Of a stretch of DNA of 64,000 nt, positions 37,813 to 46,756 are shown one piece after another. Both the position numbers and the translations under genes were made by a program. Below the pieces are notes generated by a model. That model saw nothing but the letters and a program-made list of their open reading frames with translations, was not told the DNA's origin and searched no databases. Source of the DNA: Mycobacterium seoulense (lineage in GTDB: Bacteria > Actinomycetota > Actinomycetes > Mycobacteriales > Mycobacteriaceae); assembly GCF_010731595.1 (NCBI RefSeq), contig NZ_AP022582.1, positions 3,782,001-3,846,000 on the forward strand. The letters run 5' to 3'. Every line of letters starts with the position of its first letter. Position 1 is the first letter of the stretch.

Positions 37813-39013
37813 CGCAGGACCCGGTGGTCACCTGCTGGGTATCGCCGATCTTTGCGAGCTGACCGGCTACCTCGTCGGCCGTCAGCACGAAACCCGTGTC
37901 GGGGTCGTCGACGGCCGCACCGAACACCACGCCGAGCACCTGACCGTTCAGGTCGATCAGCGGTCCGCCCGAATTGCCTTGCTCCACATTGGCTCTGATG
38001 GTGTACACGTCGCGGGTCACCGGCGCCGGATCGCGGTAGATGTCGGGCCCGCTGAGCTTGATGACCTCGCGAATGCGGGCCGGGGTCGCGGTGAAGTTGC
38101 CGCCGCCCGGATACCCCAACACCACGACGCTGGTGCCCGTTTTCGCCTCGGCCTGGGCGAAGGCCAATGGCTGTGGCGGCAGGTTGGGGACCGCGAGGAT
38201 GGCGATGTCGACCGACGGGTCGTAGGACACGACGGTGGCGTCCAGCGGGCTGCCGCTGGCGTAGATCTGCACGCTGTTGGAACCGGCCACCACGTGCGCG
38301 TTGGTCATCACCCGGTCCTGGGCGATCACGAATCCACTGCCCTCCAACACTTTCTGGCAGCTCGGGGCCAGGCTGCGCACCTTGACCACGCTGGGCGCGG
38401 CGGCTTGCACCACCGGGTTGCCGGCCAGGGCCGGGTCGGGCGAGGCGACGGGAATCACCGGCGTGCGGCTGAACGGCTCCAGCACCGCGGGCAGGCCGGA
38501 GGTGTTCAGCAGGGCCGAGAGCCGCTTGGGCACCGTCTTCAGCCACGGCGGGGCAACCTCGTTGACCTGGGCCAGCACCCGCGAGCCGCGGACCGCGGCG
38601 GCCAGCTCCGGCTGGTCCTTGGACTGGGTCAGGGGTGTCGCCAACAGCCAGGCCGCGGTCAACACCACCACCAGCTGGACCCCCACCCCGATGAACGAGT
38701 CGACCGTGCGGATCATGCGGCTGCGGATCGCGCCGCGGACCGCGCGTCCCAACACCACTCCCGCGACCTCGCCGATGACCACCAGCGCGAGGATCAGAAA
38801 CAGGGCGGCGAACAGCTTGGCCCTGGGCGCGGCGATGTGGCTGACGAGGTGGGGAGCCAGCAGCACGCCCGCGATCGCGCCCAGCAAGACGCCGACGAAC
38901 GACAGCAACGAGCCCAGCGCGCCGGAACGCCAGCCCGACACGGCCGCGATGAACGCGACCGCCAGCACGGCCACGTCAAGCCACTGCGACGGGGTCATCG
39001 AACTCAGGTTCAT
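37805..39013 (-). CDS. marP: Acid-resistance periplasmic serine protease MarP (Rv3671c homologue)
   Basis: Four N-terminal membrane helices (about residues 15-170) precede a trypsin-like protease. The triad is His in MTNAHVVAG, Asp in YDPSVDIAIL and Ser in VEQGNSGGPL. Cysteines at LAPSCQKV and the C-terminal GSCVS match the regulatory disulfide of MarP. M. tuberculosis MarP keeps cytoplasmic pH neutral in acid by cleaving the peptidoglycan hydrolase RipA. The ATG at 39013 overlaps the upstream Nudix stop (ATGA) and gives 402 residues; the ATG at 38998 gives exactly the 397 residues of Rv3671c. Either is possible. Confidence 0.93.
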   Translation of the reverse strand: MNLSSMTPSQWLDVAVLAVAFIAAVSGWRSGALGSLLSFVGVLLGAIAGVLLAPHLVSHIAAPRAKLFAALFLILALVVIGEVAGVVLGRAVRGAIRSRMIRTVDSFIGVGVQLVVVLTAAWLLATPLTQSKDQPELAAAVRGSRVLAQVNEVAPPWLKTVPKRLSALLNTSGLPAVLEPFSRTPVIPVASPDPALAGNPVVQAAAPSVVKVRSLAPSCQKVLEGSGFVIAQDRVMTNAHVVAGSNSVQIYASGSPLDATVVSYDPSVDIAILAVPNLPPQPLAFAQAEAKTGTSVVVLGYPGGGNFTATPARIREVIKLSGPDIYRDPAPVTRDVYTIRANVEQGNSGGPLIDLNGQVLGVVFGAAVDDPDTGFVLTADEVAGQLAKIGDTQQVTTGSCVS

Positions 39014-39828
39014 CGCCGGGGCCCACCCTGGTCGCCGACCAGCGCCATCGCCGCGTCCAACTCGCGGACGTCGGTGCTGTCCCAGGGCCGGGCCCAGCCC
39101 GCGACGTCGAGCATCGCAGAGATCACCTGGCCAGTGAATCCCCAGACCAGCATCTCGTTCAGCAGAAACGCCGGTCCGGCCCACCTGCGGCCGAGGTCAC
39201 CCCGGTACACCATCAGCCGGTTGGCCGGGTTGACGAAGGCGCGCACCGGAACCCGCGCCACGATCGCGGTTTCCGCCTCGTTGACGACGGCCACCGGCCC
39301 GGGATCGGGCGAATACGCGAGCACCGGGACGACGTGAAACCGCGACGGCGCGATGAACGTGCGTTCCATCGTGACCAACGGACGCAACCGGGACACGTCG
39401 ATCCCGGTCTCCTCCTGGGCTTCTCGCAGGGCGGTGGTCACCGGCCCGTCATCGGTGGGATCGGAGGCGCCGCCGGGAAACGCCGCCTGACCGGCGTGAT
39501 GACGCAGCGTCGATGCCCGGACGGTGACCAGCAGGTCCGCGTCGTCGGGGACGCTGCGGTCGCCCCGAGCGGACGGGGAGCCCGAGAACAGCACCAGGAC
39601 GGCGGCTTCGCGGCCCCCGCCGCCCATCGCCGACAACGACGCGCCCCCGCCGGTGATCATCGCCAGCACGTCGGCCGGTAGCCGGCGCCGATACGCGTCC
39701 GGCATCTGCGCGACGTTGTCGACCAGGGGGCGCAGCCACGCCGGTGAGGCCTCGGGCGTCAGCGGAACCGTCCCGCGCGCACGGGCTGAGATCCCACCGT
39801 CCGTGGGGGGCGTACCCCCGACACTCAC
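39010..39828 (-). CDS. Nudix hydrolase, CoA pyrophosphatase-like (Rv3672c homologue)
   Basis: 272 residues. A Nudix box reads AFPGGASDPTDDGPVTTALREAQEETGID, with the REAQEETG core intact and the first Glu replaced by Asp. The spacing resembles the YeaB/NUDT7 CoA diphosphatase group. I chose the GTG at 39828 (GGAG upstream and a length near 273). A TTG at 39849 would add seven residues. It is translationally coupled to marP. The substrate is inferred only from family. Confidence 0.82.
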   Translation of the reverse strand: MSVGGTPPTDGGISARARGTVPLTPEASPAWLRPLVDNVAQMPDAYRRRLPADVLAMITGGGASLSAMGGGGREAAVLVLFSGSPSARGDRSVPDDADLLVTVRASTLRHHAGQAAFPGGASDPTDDGPVTTALREAQEETGIDVSRLRPLVTMERTFIAPSRFHVVPVLAYSPDPGPVAVVNEAETAIVARVPVRAFVNPANRLMVYRGDLGRRWAGPAFLLNEMLVWGFTGQVISAMLDVAGWARPWDSTDVRELDAAMALVGDQGGPRR

Positions 39829-39857
39829 CGGGCGCTCCAGTCGGTCCAATTTGCGGT

Positions 39858-40505
39858 TTATCCCTTGTCATTTCCGACCGCGGCAGCGATCTCGTCGGCA
39901 CTTCCGAAAGCCCGCGGCAGCATCTGCGCAACGCTACCGTCCGGCCGCAGAACCACCGTCGCAGGCATCACGTTTACCACGCCCAGGGCCGCCGCGACCC
40001 GGCGGCGGCCGTCCTGCAGGGTCGGCAGCCGAACACCCAGTTCGGCCAGCCGCAGCAATGCCGCGGTCTCGTTCTCGTCTTGATGCACGGTCACCACCGT
40101 CACGCTCGGCCCCGCTCGCCGTTGATATTCGGCCATCGCGGGCAGTTCGGCCGCGCAGGGCGCGCACCAATACGCCCAGAGGTTGAGGACCACCCGGCGC
40201 CCGGCCAGCGCGCGGGCCACATCGACGACAGAACCGTCCGCGGCGCACTCGGCCGTGACGCCGCGCAGGGCCTCGGGGCCGGGCCCGTCGCCCGCGGCGG
40301 GACAGGGCGCCAGGTCGGCCCGCCGCCGCGGGCCCGCCAGCGCGGCCGCCGTGTCGGCGTCGCGGTGTTCGCGGTCGGGCGTGTGCACACCGGTGCCGGG
40401 CCCCGACGTCGTCGCGGACTCGTCGCGCAGCTGGGTCACCAGGGCGGCGGTCAGCGCCGCCACCACCGCGAGGATCGCGATCGTCCAGCGCGTGGTGCGC
40501 GTCAA
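39858..40505 (-). CDS. Membrane-anchored thioredoxin-like (TlpA/ResA) protein, Rv3673c homologue
   Basis: 215 residues. The N-terminal membrane anchor WTIAILAVVAALTAALV is followed by a disordered linker with a cysteine pair (APCPAAG, AECAADG) and a thioredoxin fold. The active site is YWCAPCAAELP. The position and cis-Pro region (VMPATVVLRPDG) fit an extracytoplasmic disulfide reductase of the TlpA type. It lies in the nth-Rv3673c-Rv3672c-marP run of minus-strand genes; MarP itself has a regulatory disulfide, so a functional link is possible but unproven. Confidence 0.85.
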   Translation of the reverse strand: MTRTTRWTIAILAVVAALTAALVTQLRDESATTSGPGTGVHTPDREHRDADTAAALAGPRRRADLAPCPAAGDGPGPEALRGVTAECAADGSVVDVARALAGRRVVLNLWAYWCAPCAAELPAMAEYQRRAGPSVTVVTVHQDENETAALLRLAELGVRLPTLQDGRRRVAAALGVVNVMPATVVLRPDGSVAQMLPRAFGSADEIAAAVGNDKG

Positions 40506-40514
40506 GGCCGTGCC

Positions 40515-41312
40515 CTACAGGCCGGCCAGGGCCAGCAGGTGCTCGGTCTCCGGACCCCGCACCAGCGGCGCGGCCAGCAGCGGCTCCGTGGGACCGAGAC
40601 CGAACGAGGGGCAGTCCTTGGCCACGACACACACGCCGCAGGCCGGCTTGCGCGCGTGGCACACCCGGCGGCCGTGGAAGATCACGCGGTGGCTCAGCAT
40701 GGTCCATTCGCTGCGTTCGATCAGCTCGCCCGCCGCGCGCTCGATCTTGACCGGGTCCTTGTCCGCGGTCCAGCGCCACCGGTGCAGCAGCCGCGCGAAG
40801 TGGGTGTCGACCGTGATGCCGGGGACGCCGAACGCGTTGCCCAGGATCACGTTGGCGGTCTTGCGTCCCACCCCGGGCAGCGTGACCAGTTCCTCCATGG
40901 TGGAGGGCACCTCGCCGTCGAACCGCTCGACCAGGGCCTGCCCCAGGCCGATGAGGGAGGTCGCCTTGTTCCGGAAGAACCCCGTCGGACGGATCAGGTT
41001 TTCCAGCTCGTCGCGGTCGGCCTGCGCGTAGTCCAGCGCCGAGGGGTAGCGCTTGAACAACGCCGGCGTCGTCAGGTTCACCCGTTTGTCGGTGCTCTGC
41101 GCGGACAGGATGGTGGCGACCGTCAGCTCGAGCGGTGTGGTGAAGTCCAGCTCGCAGTGCGCGTCCGGAAACGCCTGCGCCAGCGCCCGATTCATCCGGC
41201 GCGCCCGGCGCACCAAGCCGACGCGGGTCTCCTCGGACCAGCGCCGCGCGGCGTCGCCGCCCGGGGGTGCGGGCGTGGACTTCGTGCGCCCGGACGACTT
41301 AGCCGCTGTCAC
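40515..41312 (-). CDS. nth: Endonuclease III (Rv3674c homologue)
   Basis: 265 residues. The helix-hairpin-helix [15 protein letters not shown] carries the catalytic Lys, the catalytic Asp is in [11 protein letters not shown], and the C-terminal [4Fe-4S] cluster ligands are C-x6-C-x2-C-x5-C ([17 protein letters not shown]). It is a bifunctional glycosylase/AP lyase for oxidised pyrimidines. The N-terminal 20 residues are basic and slightly longer than in Rv3674c (245 aa), so a start further inside is possible. First gene of the minus-strand cluster; divergent from the Rv3675 homologue. Confidence 0.93.
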   Translation of the reverse strand: MTAAKSSGRTKSTPAPPGGDAARRWSEETRVGLVRRARRMNRALAQAFPDAHCELDFTTPLELTVATILSAQSTDKRVNLTTPALFKRYPSALDYAQADRDELENLIRPTGFFRNKATSLIGLGQALVERFDGEVPSTMEELVTLPGVGRKTANVILGNAFGVPGITVDTHFARLLHRWRWTADKDPVKIERAAGELIERSEWTMLSHRVIFHGRRVCHARKPACGVCVVAKDCPSFGLGPTEPLLAAPLVRGPETEHLLALAGL

Positions 41313-41368
41313 CTACGACAGAGTACTGATTTCGTGATCTCGCCGAGACCTCGTGTTGATTGAAGGCC

Positions 41369-41764
41369 ATGTTTACTCTCCTTGTGTTGTGGTTGCTGGT
41401 GGCCGGCGTTCCGGTGCTGCTGATGCTGGCGGCACTCGGCTTGGGCCGGCTCGAGCGCGGACTCGCCCGCGACGACGTCGCGGTGCTGGCGGTCACCGAA
41501 CTCTTCGAGCGCGTCGAACTCGTCGACATGCACACGCTGGCCCGGGAGGGCCTGCCGGAGGCGCTGGAATACCTGCACCGCCGCGAGGCTCGGGAACTGT
41601 CGGAGGCCGCGCTGGCCGGGCTGACGGCCCGGCCACGGCACGCGGCGCCGTCGTTTGCCGCCAGCTTCGTCGACCATGCGGAGCTGACATTGCCGACGCG
41701 AATACACCCGCAGTCGCGGATCAATCCGCAGTTTAAGGCCACTCGACCCGTCAATCGTGTGTAG
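41369..41764 (+). CDS. Small membrane protein (Rv3675 homologue)
   Basis: 131 residues: a single N-terminal helix (MFTLLVLWLLVAGVPVLLMLAALGLG) followed by a charged soluble region (RLERGLARDDVAVLAVTELFERVE) and a tail of low complexity. Position upstream of crp and length match Rv3675 (125 aa). No function is evident. A weak GAAGG precedes the ATG closely, so the start could be the TTG at 41360. Its last codons lie within the candidate Crp-binding region. Confidence 0.75.
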   Translation: MFTLLVLWLLVAGVPVLLMLAALGLGRLERGLARDDVAVLAVTELFERVELVDMHTLAREGLPEALEYLHRREARELSEAALAGLTARPRHAAPSFAASFVDHAELTLPTRIHPQSRINPQFKATRPVNRV

Positions 41765-41773
41765 CGTTGCACG
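41758..41773. promoter_or_regulatory. Candidate Crp-binding site upstream of crp
   Basis: TGTG-TAGCGTTG-CACG fits the GTG-N8-CAC core of the Crp site (consensus TGTGA-N6-TCACA). It lies about 100 bp ahead of the crp start, overlapping the end of the Rv3675 homologue. Autoregulation is inferred. Confidence 0.5.
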
Positions 41774-41836
41774 TTGGACAAAATGTCCTACCGCTAGACT
41801 CATCACGCGAGTACGGGATTAACCTGCCCGTAGAAT
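41774..41836 (+). promoter_or_regulatory. crp promoter region with palindrome
   Basis: Contains TTGGAC (41774-41779) and TAGACT (41795-41800), spaced 15 nt, as one promoter candidate, and a second -10 box TAGAAT at 41831-41836. A perfect palindrome GGACA-AAA-TGTCC (41776-41788) covers the first -35 and could be an operator. Confidence 0.45.
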
Positions 41837-41859
41837 CATTGGAAATCTGAAGAGGCAAT

Positions 41860-42534
41860 GTGGACGAGATCCTGGCAAGGGCAGGAATCTTCCAAGGGGT
41901 TGAGCCCAGCGCCGTCGCCGCGCTGACCAAGCAACTGCAACCCGTCGACTTCCCCCGTGGGCACACGGTCTTCGCCGAAGGCGAGCCGGGCGATCGGCTG
42001 TACATCATCGTCTCGGGGAAGGTGAAGATCGGCCGCCGCTCACCCGACGGCCGGGAGAACCTGCTGACGATCATGGGCCCGTCGGACATGTTCGGTGAGT
42101 TGTCGATCTTCGACCCGGGCCCGCGGACTTCCAGCGCGACCACCATCACCGAGGTGCGCGCGGTGTCGATGGACCGCGACGCGCTGCGGGCGTGGATCGC
42201 GGATCGTCCCGAGATCGCCGAGCAGCTGTTGCGGGTGTTGGCCCGACGGCTGCGCCGCACCAACAACAACCTGGCCGACCTCATCTTCACCGACGTGCCG
42301 GGCCGGGTGGCCAAGCAGCTGCTGCAGCTCGCCCAGCGTTTCGGCACTCAGGAGGGTGGCGCGATGCGGGTCACCCACGACCTGACCCAGGAGGAGATCG
42401 CCCAGCTGGTGGGCGCGTCCAGGGAGACGGTGAACAAGGCGCTGGCCGATTTCGCCCACCGCGGCTGGATCCGCCTGGAGGGCAAGAGTGTGCTGATTTC
42501 GGACTCCGAAAGGCTGGCCCGCCGAGCGAGGTAA
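41860..42534 (+). CDS. crp: cAMP receptor protein Crp (Rv3676 homologue)
   Basis: 224 residues, the same length as M. tuberculosis CRP. The N-terminal cyclic-nucleotide-binding domain has the phosphate-binding cassette [18 protein letters not shown] (Glu and Arg that contact cAMP). A long dimer helix follows, then a winged helix with [24 protein letters not shown] as recognition region. It senses cAMP, including that from the Rv3645-type cyclase in this window, and controls many genes such as whiB1 and rpfA in relatives. GTG start with AGAGG upstream. The stop codon lies inside a tandem repeat. Confidence 0.97.
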   Translation: MDEILARAGIFQGVEPSAVAALTKQLQPVDFPRGHTVFAEGEPGDRLYIIVSGKVKIGRRSPDGRENLLTIMGPSDMFGELSIFDPGPRTSSATTITEVRAVSMDRDALRAWIADRPEIAEQLLRVLARRLRRTNNNLADLIFTDVPGRVAKQLLQLAQRFGTQEGGAMRVTHDLTQEEIAQLVGASRETVNKALADFAHRGWIRLEGKSVLISDSERLARRAR

Positions 42535-42635
42535 GCGCGCGCGGAGCGCGGGCGCAACCGAGCGAGAAACCGAACCCCGAGCGAGGTAAGCGCGCGCGGA
42601 GCGCGGGCGCAACCGAGCGAGGTAAGCGCACACGG
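42522..42635. repeat. GC-rich tandem repeat covering the crp stop codon
   Basis: A 45-bp block beginning CCGAGCGAGGTAAGCGCGCG and ending CAACCGAGCGAG occurs twice with a period of 55 bp (starts 42522 and 42577). A third, partial copy starts at 42613 (CCGAGCGAGGTAAGCGC). The TAA of the first copy is the crp stop codon, so the repeat appears to have arisen from, or fixed, the end of the gene. The copies are essentially identical, implying recent duplication or gene conversion. Confidence 0.85.
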
Positions 42636-42718
42636 TATGCACGCGAATTGCGCCGAGATCGGCCTTATCGACACGCTCTCTCGAGCTTTTCCGCGTTAAC
42701 GCCCATTTCGGTGCGAGT

Positions 42719-43510
42719 TCAGCGCTGCAAATAGTCCAGCTGCGCCTGAACCGACCATTCGGCGGCGTCCCAGAGTTTCTCGTCGACGTCTACATAGACG
42801 TGTTCGACGACCTGGCGCGCGGTGGCGTCGTCGCCGATGTCCCGCAACGCCGCGCGCACCTGCTCCAGGCGTTCGCGCCGGTGCTTCAGGTAGCCCGACG
42901 CGACGGCCTGAAGGTCGGGCAGGTCGGGCCCGTGACCGGGCAGCACCGTCCGGGGCCCGAGCCCGCGTAGCCGCCGCAGCGACTCCAGGTAGTCGGCCAG
43001 GCTGCCGTCTTCCTTATCTATCACGGTGGTGCCGCGCCCCAGCACGCTGTCCGCGGTGAGCACGGCGTCGTCGAGCACGAACGAAAACGAGTCGGCGGTG
43101 TGGCCGGGGGTGGCCATCGCCTTGATCTTGAGGCCGGCCGCGTCGATCATCTCCCCGTCGGTGAGGTGGCCGCCAAAACCGCGCAGGAACCCGCTGCCCG
43201 CCGAGCGCACCGTCGCGCCGGTCCGCTCGACCAGCTTGTCGATGCCGTCGGTGTGATCGCCGTGCCGGTGACTGATCAGCACCAGGGTGATGCGGCCCAG
43301 GCCGGCGACCCGGGCGAGGTGTTCGTCGTCGTCGGGCCCGGGATCCACGACGACCATCTCGTCGCTGCCCTCGCCGCGCAGCACCCACGTGTTGGTGCCC
43401 TCGAGCGTCAGCAAGCCCGGGTTGTCGGCCAACAGGACCGAGGCCGTGTCGGTGACCGGCCGCAACCTGCCGTAGGCGGGATGGCTCAGTGACTCGGGCG
43501 CGTCGGTCAC
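42719..43510 (-). CDS. Metallo-beta-lactamase-fold hydrolase (Rv3677c homologue)
   Basis: 263 residues. The MBL zinc motif HxHxDH is SHRHGDHTDG. Further ligands are His in ATPGHTADSFSF, Asp in LTADSVLG and the C-terminal His in LPGHGPDL. This is the LACTB2/glyoxalase-II-like group of hydrolases, several of which are ribonucleases or thioesterases. The GTG start overlaps the RidA gene stop (GTGA at 43507-43510). Confidence 0.88.
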   Translation of the reverse strand: MTDAPESLSHPAYGRLRPVTDTASVLLADNPGLLTLEGTNTWVLRGEGSDEMVVVDPGPDDDEHLARVAGLGRITLVLISHRHGDHTDGIDKLVERTGATVRSAGSGFLRGFGGHLTDGEMIDAAGLKIKAMATPGHTADSFSFVLDDAVLTADSVLGRGTTVIDKEDGSLADYLESLRRLRGLGPRTVLPGHGPDLPDLQAVASGYLKHRRERLEQVRAALRDIGDDATARQVVEHVYVDVDEKLWDAAEWSVQAQLDYLQR

Positions 43511-43971
43511 GGTCGTGAGCCGACCTCCACGATGAGCTCCACTTCCACCGGCGCATCCAGCGGCAGCTCGGACACCCCGACCGCCGACCGCGCGTGCGCG
43601 CCGTCATCGCCGAACACCTCGGCGAGCAGCTCGGAAGCCCCGTTGATGACGCCGGGCTGGCCGTTGAAACCCGGTGCGGACGCGACGAATCCGACGACCT
43701 TGACCACTCGGGTCACCGCATCGATGCCCACCAGCGAATCGATGGCGGCCAAGGCGTTGAGCGCGCAGATCCGCGCCAGCGCCTTGCCGTCCTCCGGGCT
43801 GACCTGTGCCCCGACCTTGCCGGTCCCGGCCAGCTGCCCGGCCTGCATCGGCAGCTGACCCGCGGTGTAGACCAGGTCACCCGTGCGCACCGCGGGCACG
43901 TAGGCGGCCAGCGGCGCCACCACCTCCGGGAGCGCGACCCCGAGTCGCGCGAGCCGGGCCGACGCCGTCAT
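43507..43971 (-). CDS. RidA/YjgF-family protein (Rv3678c homologue)
   Basis: 154 residues of the RidA (YER057c/UK114) family. GDLVYTAGQLP and the C-terminal segment VGVSELPLDAPVEVELIVEV are characteristic. True RidA enamine deaminases have an Arg near the latter motif; I do not see it clearly here, so this may be a non-RidA subfamily member. It lies between the DUF4177 and MBL genes in a tight operon. Confidence 0.85.
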   Translation of the reverse strand: MTASARLARLGVALPEVVAPLAAYVPAVRTGDLVYTAGQLPMQAGQLAGTGKVGAQVSPEDGKALARICALNALAAIDSLVGIDAVTRVVKVVGFVASAPGFNGQPGVINGASELLAEVFGDDGAHARSAVGVSELPLDAPVEVELIVEVGSRP

Positions 43972-44133
43972 CTACTTGGGGCGCTTCAAATAAGCGACGT
44001 GTTGCTCACCGGTGGGACCGGGCAGTACGGACACCAGTTCCCAGCCGTCGGCACCCCACTGGTCGAGAATCTGTTTGGTGGCGTGGGTCAGCAGCGGGAC
44101 CGTGACGTATTCCCATGCGGTCGGTTGGCTCAT
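43972..44133 (-). CDS. Small DUF4177 protein (Rv3678A homologue)
   Basis: A 53-residue protein too short for most gene finders: MSQPTAWEYVTVPLLTHATK...QWGADGWELVSVLPGPTGE. The WEYVTVPL and DGWELVSV segments are the DUF4177 hallmark. Its stop lies directly against the RidA start (no gap), so the three genes form one operon starting here. Function is unknown. Confidence 0.82.
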   Translation of the reverse strand: MSQPTAWEYVTVPLLTHATKQILDQWGADGWELVSVLPGPTGEQHVAYLKRPK

Positions 44134-44198
44134 GGCGCGAGCTTATCGGTCGGATGTGAACGGCTCTGGCCTGCCCGGGGGCCGGGCGCCGGGCGGGC

Positions 44199-44204
44199 TA
44201 GCAT
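44199..44204 (+). promoter_or_regulatory. Leaderless -10 box for the Rv3679 homologue
   Basis: TAGCAT followed by six bases (GCGAAG) and the GTG at 44211. Confidence 0.6.
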
Positions 44205-44210
44205 GCGAAG

Positions 44211-45230
44211 GTGGCAAACACATCGAGCGGCGGTAGCGCCGTCGGCTGGCCGGCGCGGCTGTCCAAAGCGCGCCTGCATTTCGTCACCGGCAAAGGCGGT
44301 ACGGGCAAGTCGACGATAGCGGCCGCACTGGCACTGACCCTGGCATCCGGAGGCCGCAAGGTGCTCCTCGTGGAAGTCGAAGGGCGGCAAGGCATTGCGC
44401 AGCTCTTCGACGTCCCGCCGCTGCCTTACCAGGAGGTCAAGATCGCGACCGCCGAACACGGCGGACAGGTCAACGCCCTGGCGATCGACATCGAGGCGGC
44501 GTTCCTGGAATACCTGGACATGTTCTACAACCTCGGCATCGCCGGGCGGGCGATGCGTCGCATCGGCGCCATCGAGTTCGCCACGACGATCGCGCCGGGC
44601 CTGCGCGACGTGCTGCTCACCGGGAAGATCAAGGAGTCGGTGGTGCGTGTCGACAAGAACCGGCTTCCGGTTTACGACGCGGTTGTCGTCGACGCCCCCC
44701 CGACGGGGCGAATCGCCCGCTTCCTGGACGTCACCAAGGCCGTGTCGGATCTGGCCAAGGGCGGGCCGGTGCACTCGCAGAGCGAGGGCGTGGTGAAGCT
44801 GCTGCACTCCGACCAGACCGCCATCCACCTGGTCACCCTGCTGGAGGCGCTCCCGGTGCAGGAGACGCTCGAAGCCATCGAGGAGCTCGCCGAGATGGAG
44901 CTGCCGATCGGCAGCGTGATCGTGAACCGCAACATCGCGTCGCACCTGCAGCCCGCCGACCTGGCGAAGGCCGCCGAGGGAGACGTGGACGCGGACTCAC
45001 TGCGGGCGGGGCTTCAGACGGCGGGGATCAAGCTGAACGACGCCGACTTCGCCGGGCTGCTGACCGAAACCATCGAGCATGCGACGGTCATCGCCGCGCG
45101 CGCCGAGATCGCCCAGCAGCTGGACGCGTGGCAGGTGCCGCGCCTCGAACTGCCGGCGATCTCCGACGGAGTCGACCTCGGAAGTCTTTATGAGCTTTCG
45201 GAATCGCTTGCGCAGCAGGGAGTTCGATGA
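44211..45230 (+). CDS. Get3/ArsA-like ATPase A (Rv3679 homologue)
   Basis: 339 residues. The deviant P-loop is [17 protein letters not shown] with the signature lysine, switch I region [13 protein letters not shown], and [15 protein letters not shown] as the Walker B/switch II. There is no arsenite-binding cysteine cluster. In M. tuberculosis Rv3679 and Rv3680 form a heteromeric Get3-like ATPase (reported as BagA/BagB) needed for tolerance of nitric oxide and certain carbon sources. Coupled to the next gene by ATGA. Confidence 0.9.
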   Translation: MANTSSGGSAVGWPARLSKARLHFVTGKGGTGKSTIAAALALTLASGGRKVLLVEVEGRQGIAQLFDVPPLPYQEVKIATAEHGGQVNALAIDIEAAFLEYLDMFYNLGIAGRAMRRIGAIEFATTIAPGLRDVLLTGKIKESVVRVDKNRLPVYDAVVVDAPPTGRIARFLDVTKAVSDLAKGGPVHSQSEGVVKLLHSDQTAIHLVTLLEALPVQETLEAIEELAEMELPIGSVIVNRNIASHLQPADLAKAAEGDVDADSLRAGLQTAGIKLNDADFAGLLTETIEHATVIAARAEIAQQLDAWQVPRLELPAISDGVDLGSLYELSESLAQQGVR

Positions 45231-46384
45231 GTACCACGCCGAATCGGCTTGACATGGCGACGATCCTGGCCGACACGACCAACCGGGTGGTGGTGTGCTG
45301 CGGCGCCGGCGGGGTGGGCAAGACCACCACCGCGGCCGCGATGGCGTTGCGCGCGGCCGAATACGGCCGCAACGTGTGCGTCCTGACGATCGACCCGGCC
45401 AAGCGATTGGCACAGGCGCTGGGGGTCAGCGATCTCGGCAACACCCCGCAGCGGGTGCCCCTGGGGCCCGAGGTTCCCGGCGAGTTGCACGCGATGATGC
45501 TCGACATGCGCCGCACGTTCGATGAGATGGTGGTCCAGTACTCCGGAAACGGTCGGGCGCAAGCGATTCTGGACAACCAGTTCTATCAGACCGTCGCCAG
45601 CTCGCTCGCCGGGACGCAGGAGTACATGGCGATGGAGAAGCTGGGGCAGCTGCTGGCCGAGGACCGATGGGACCTGGTGGTGGTGGACACCCCGCCGTCG
45701 CGCAACGCGCTGGACTTCCTGGACGCACCCAAGCGACTGGGCAGCTTCATGGACAGCCGATTGTGGCGGCTGCTGCTCGCGCCGGGCCGGGGCATCGGCC
45801 GATTGGTCACGGGCGCAATGGGTTTGGCGATGAAGGCGATGTCCACCGTGCTCGGCTCGCAGATGCTGAGCGACGCGGCGGCGTTCGTCCAGTCGCTGGA
45901 CGCCACCTTCGGCGGATTCCGCGAGAAGGCGGATCGCACCTACGCGCTGCTGAAGAGGCGCGGTACCCAGTTCGTCGTCGTGTCGGCGGCCGAGCCCGAC
46001 GCGCTGCGCGAGGCCTCGTTCTTCGTCGACCGGTTGTCGCAAGAAGGCATGCCGCTCGCCGGGCTGGTCCTGAACCGCACCCACCCCACGCTGTGTTCGT
46101 TACCCGCCGAGCGGGCGATCGACGGGGCCGAAACGCTGGAGGCTCAGCCGAATTCCGGGGCGGCGTCGTTGGCCGCGGCCGTGCTGAAGATTCATGCCGA
46201 ACGCGCGCAGACCGCCAAGCGGGAGATCAGGTTGCTGTCGCGCTTCACCGGGGCCAATCCGCACGTGCCGGTCGTCGGCGTCCCCTCGCTGCCGTTCGAC
46301 GTCTCGGATCTGGAAGCGCTGCGCGCGCTCGCCGATCAGATCACCGCCACCGGCGACGACGCCGCGCGGGCGACCGGGCGCTAG
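45227..46384 (+). CDS. Get3/ArsA-like ATPase B (Rv3680 homologue)
   Basis: 385 residues. P-loop [20 protein letters not shown], then [14 protein letters not shown] (switch I) and [18 protein letters not shown]. The middle carries a hydrophobic helical insert ([20 protein letters not shown], actual [18 protein letters not shown]) that may bind a client or partner. The ATG overlaps the Rv3679 stop by 4 nt, so subunits should be made in equal amounts. Confidence 0.9.
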   Translation: MSTTPNRLDMATILADTTNRVVVCCGAGGVGKTTTAAAMALRAAEYGRNVCVLTIDPAKRLAQALGVSDLGNTPQRVPLGPEVPGELHAMMLDMRRTFDEMVVQYSGNGRAQAILDNQFYQTVASSLAGTQEYMAMEKLGQLLAEDRWDLVVVDTPPSRNALDFLDAPKRLGSFMDSRLWRLLLAPGRGIGRLVTGAMGLAMKAMSTVLGSQMLSDAAAFVQSLDATFGGFREKADRTYALLKRRGTQFVVVSAAEPDALREASFFVDRLSQEGMPLAGLVLNRTHPTLCSLPAERAIDGAETLEAQPNSGAASLAAAVLKIHAERAQTAKREIRLLSRFTGANPHVPVVGVPSLPFDVSDLEALRALADQITATGDDAARATGR

Positions 46385-46405
46385 CAGGCCGCTCGAACCG
46401 CGGAC

Positions 46406-46756
46406 TCAGCCGACGTTGCGGGTTCGCCTCTTGTCGAAGAAGTCGGCCCAGGACACCACCTCGGGGTGCTGCTTGAGCAGCGCCCGGCGCTGACGCTCGG
46501 TCATGCCGCCCCAGACGCCGAACTCGACTTTGTTGTCCAGCGCGTCCGCGCCGCACTCCTGCATGACCGGGCAGTGCCTGCAGATGACGGCGGCTTTGCG
46601 TTGGGCGGCTCCCCGGACGAAGAGTTCGTCCGGATCCGTGGTCCGGCACAGTGCTTTGGAAACCCAGGCGATCCGTTCTTCGGCGTCAACGCTGCGGAGT
46701 ACCCCTTGTGCGGCCGCAATGTTTGTCCTACGCGCCGCAGGCCGTGTTCCTGACAC
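46406..46756 (-). CDS. whiB4: Iron-sulfur redox regulator WhiB4 (Rv3681c homologue)
   Basis: 116 residues with the four cluster ligands of WhiB proteins: Cys in KALCRTTDPDELF, then C-x2-C-x5-C in VICRHCPVMQEC. The turn GVWGGMTERQRR and a basic C-terminus (FFDKRRTRNVG) follow. WhiB4 senses oxygen and nitric oxide through a [4Fe-4S] cluster and condenses DNA when oxidised in M. tuberculosis. The GTG is preceded by GGGAAGGGA, about 7 nt away. Divergent from ponA2. Confidence 0.95.
   Translation of the reverse strand: MSGTRPAARRTNIAAAQGVLRSVDAEERIAWVSKALCRTTDPDELFVRGAAQRKAAVICRHCPVMQECGADALDNKVEFGVWGGMTERQRRALLKQHPEVVSWADFFDKRRTRNVG

Noticed and set aside
42522..42635. CRISPR array at the end of crp
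   Set aside because: Repeats are tandem, GC-rich and cover a stop codon; there are no regular unique spacers and no cas genes.
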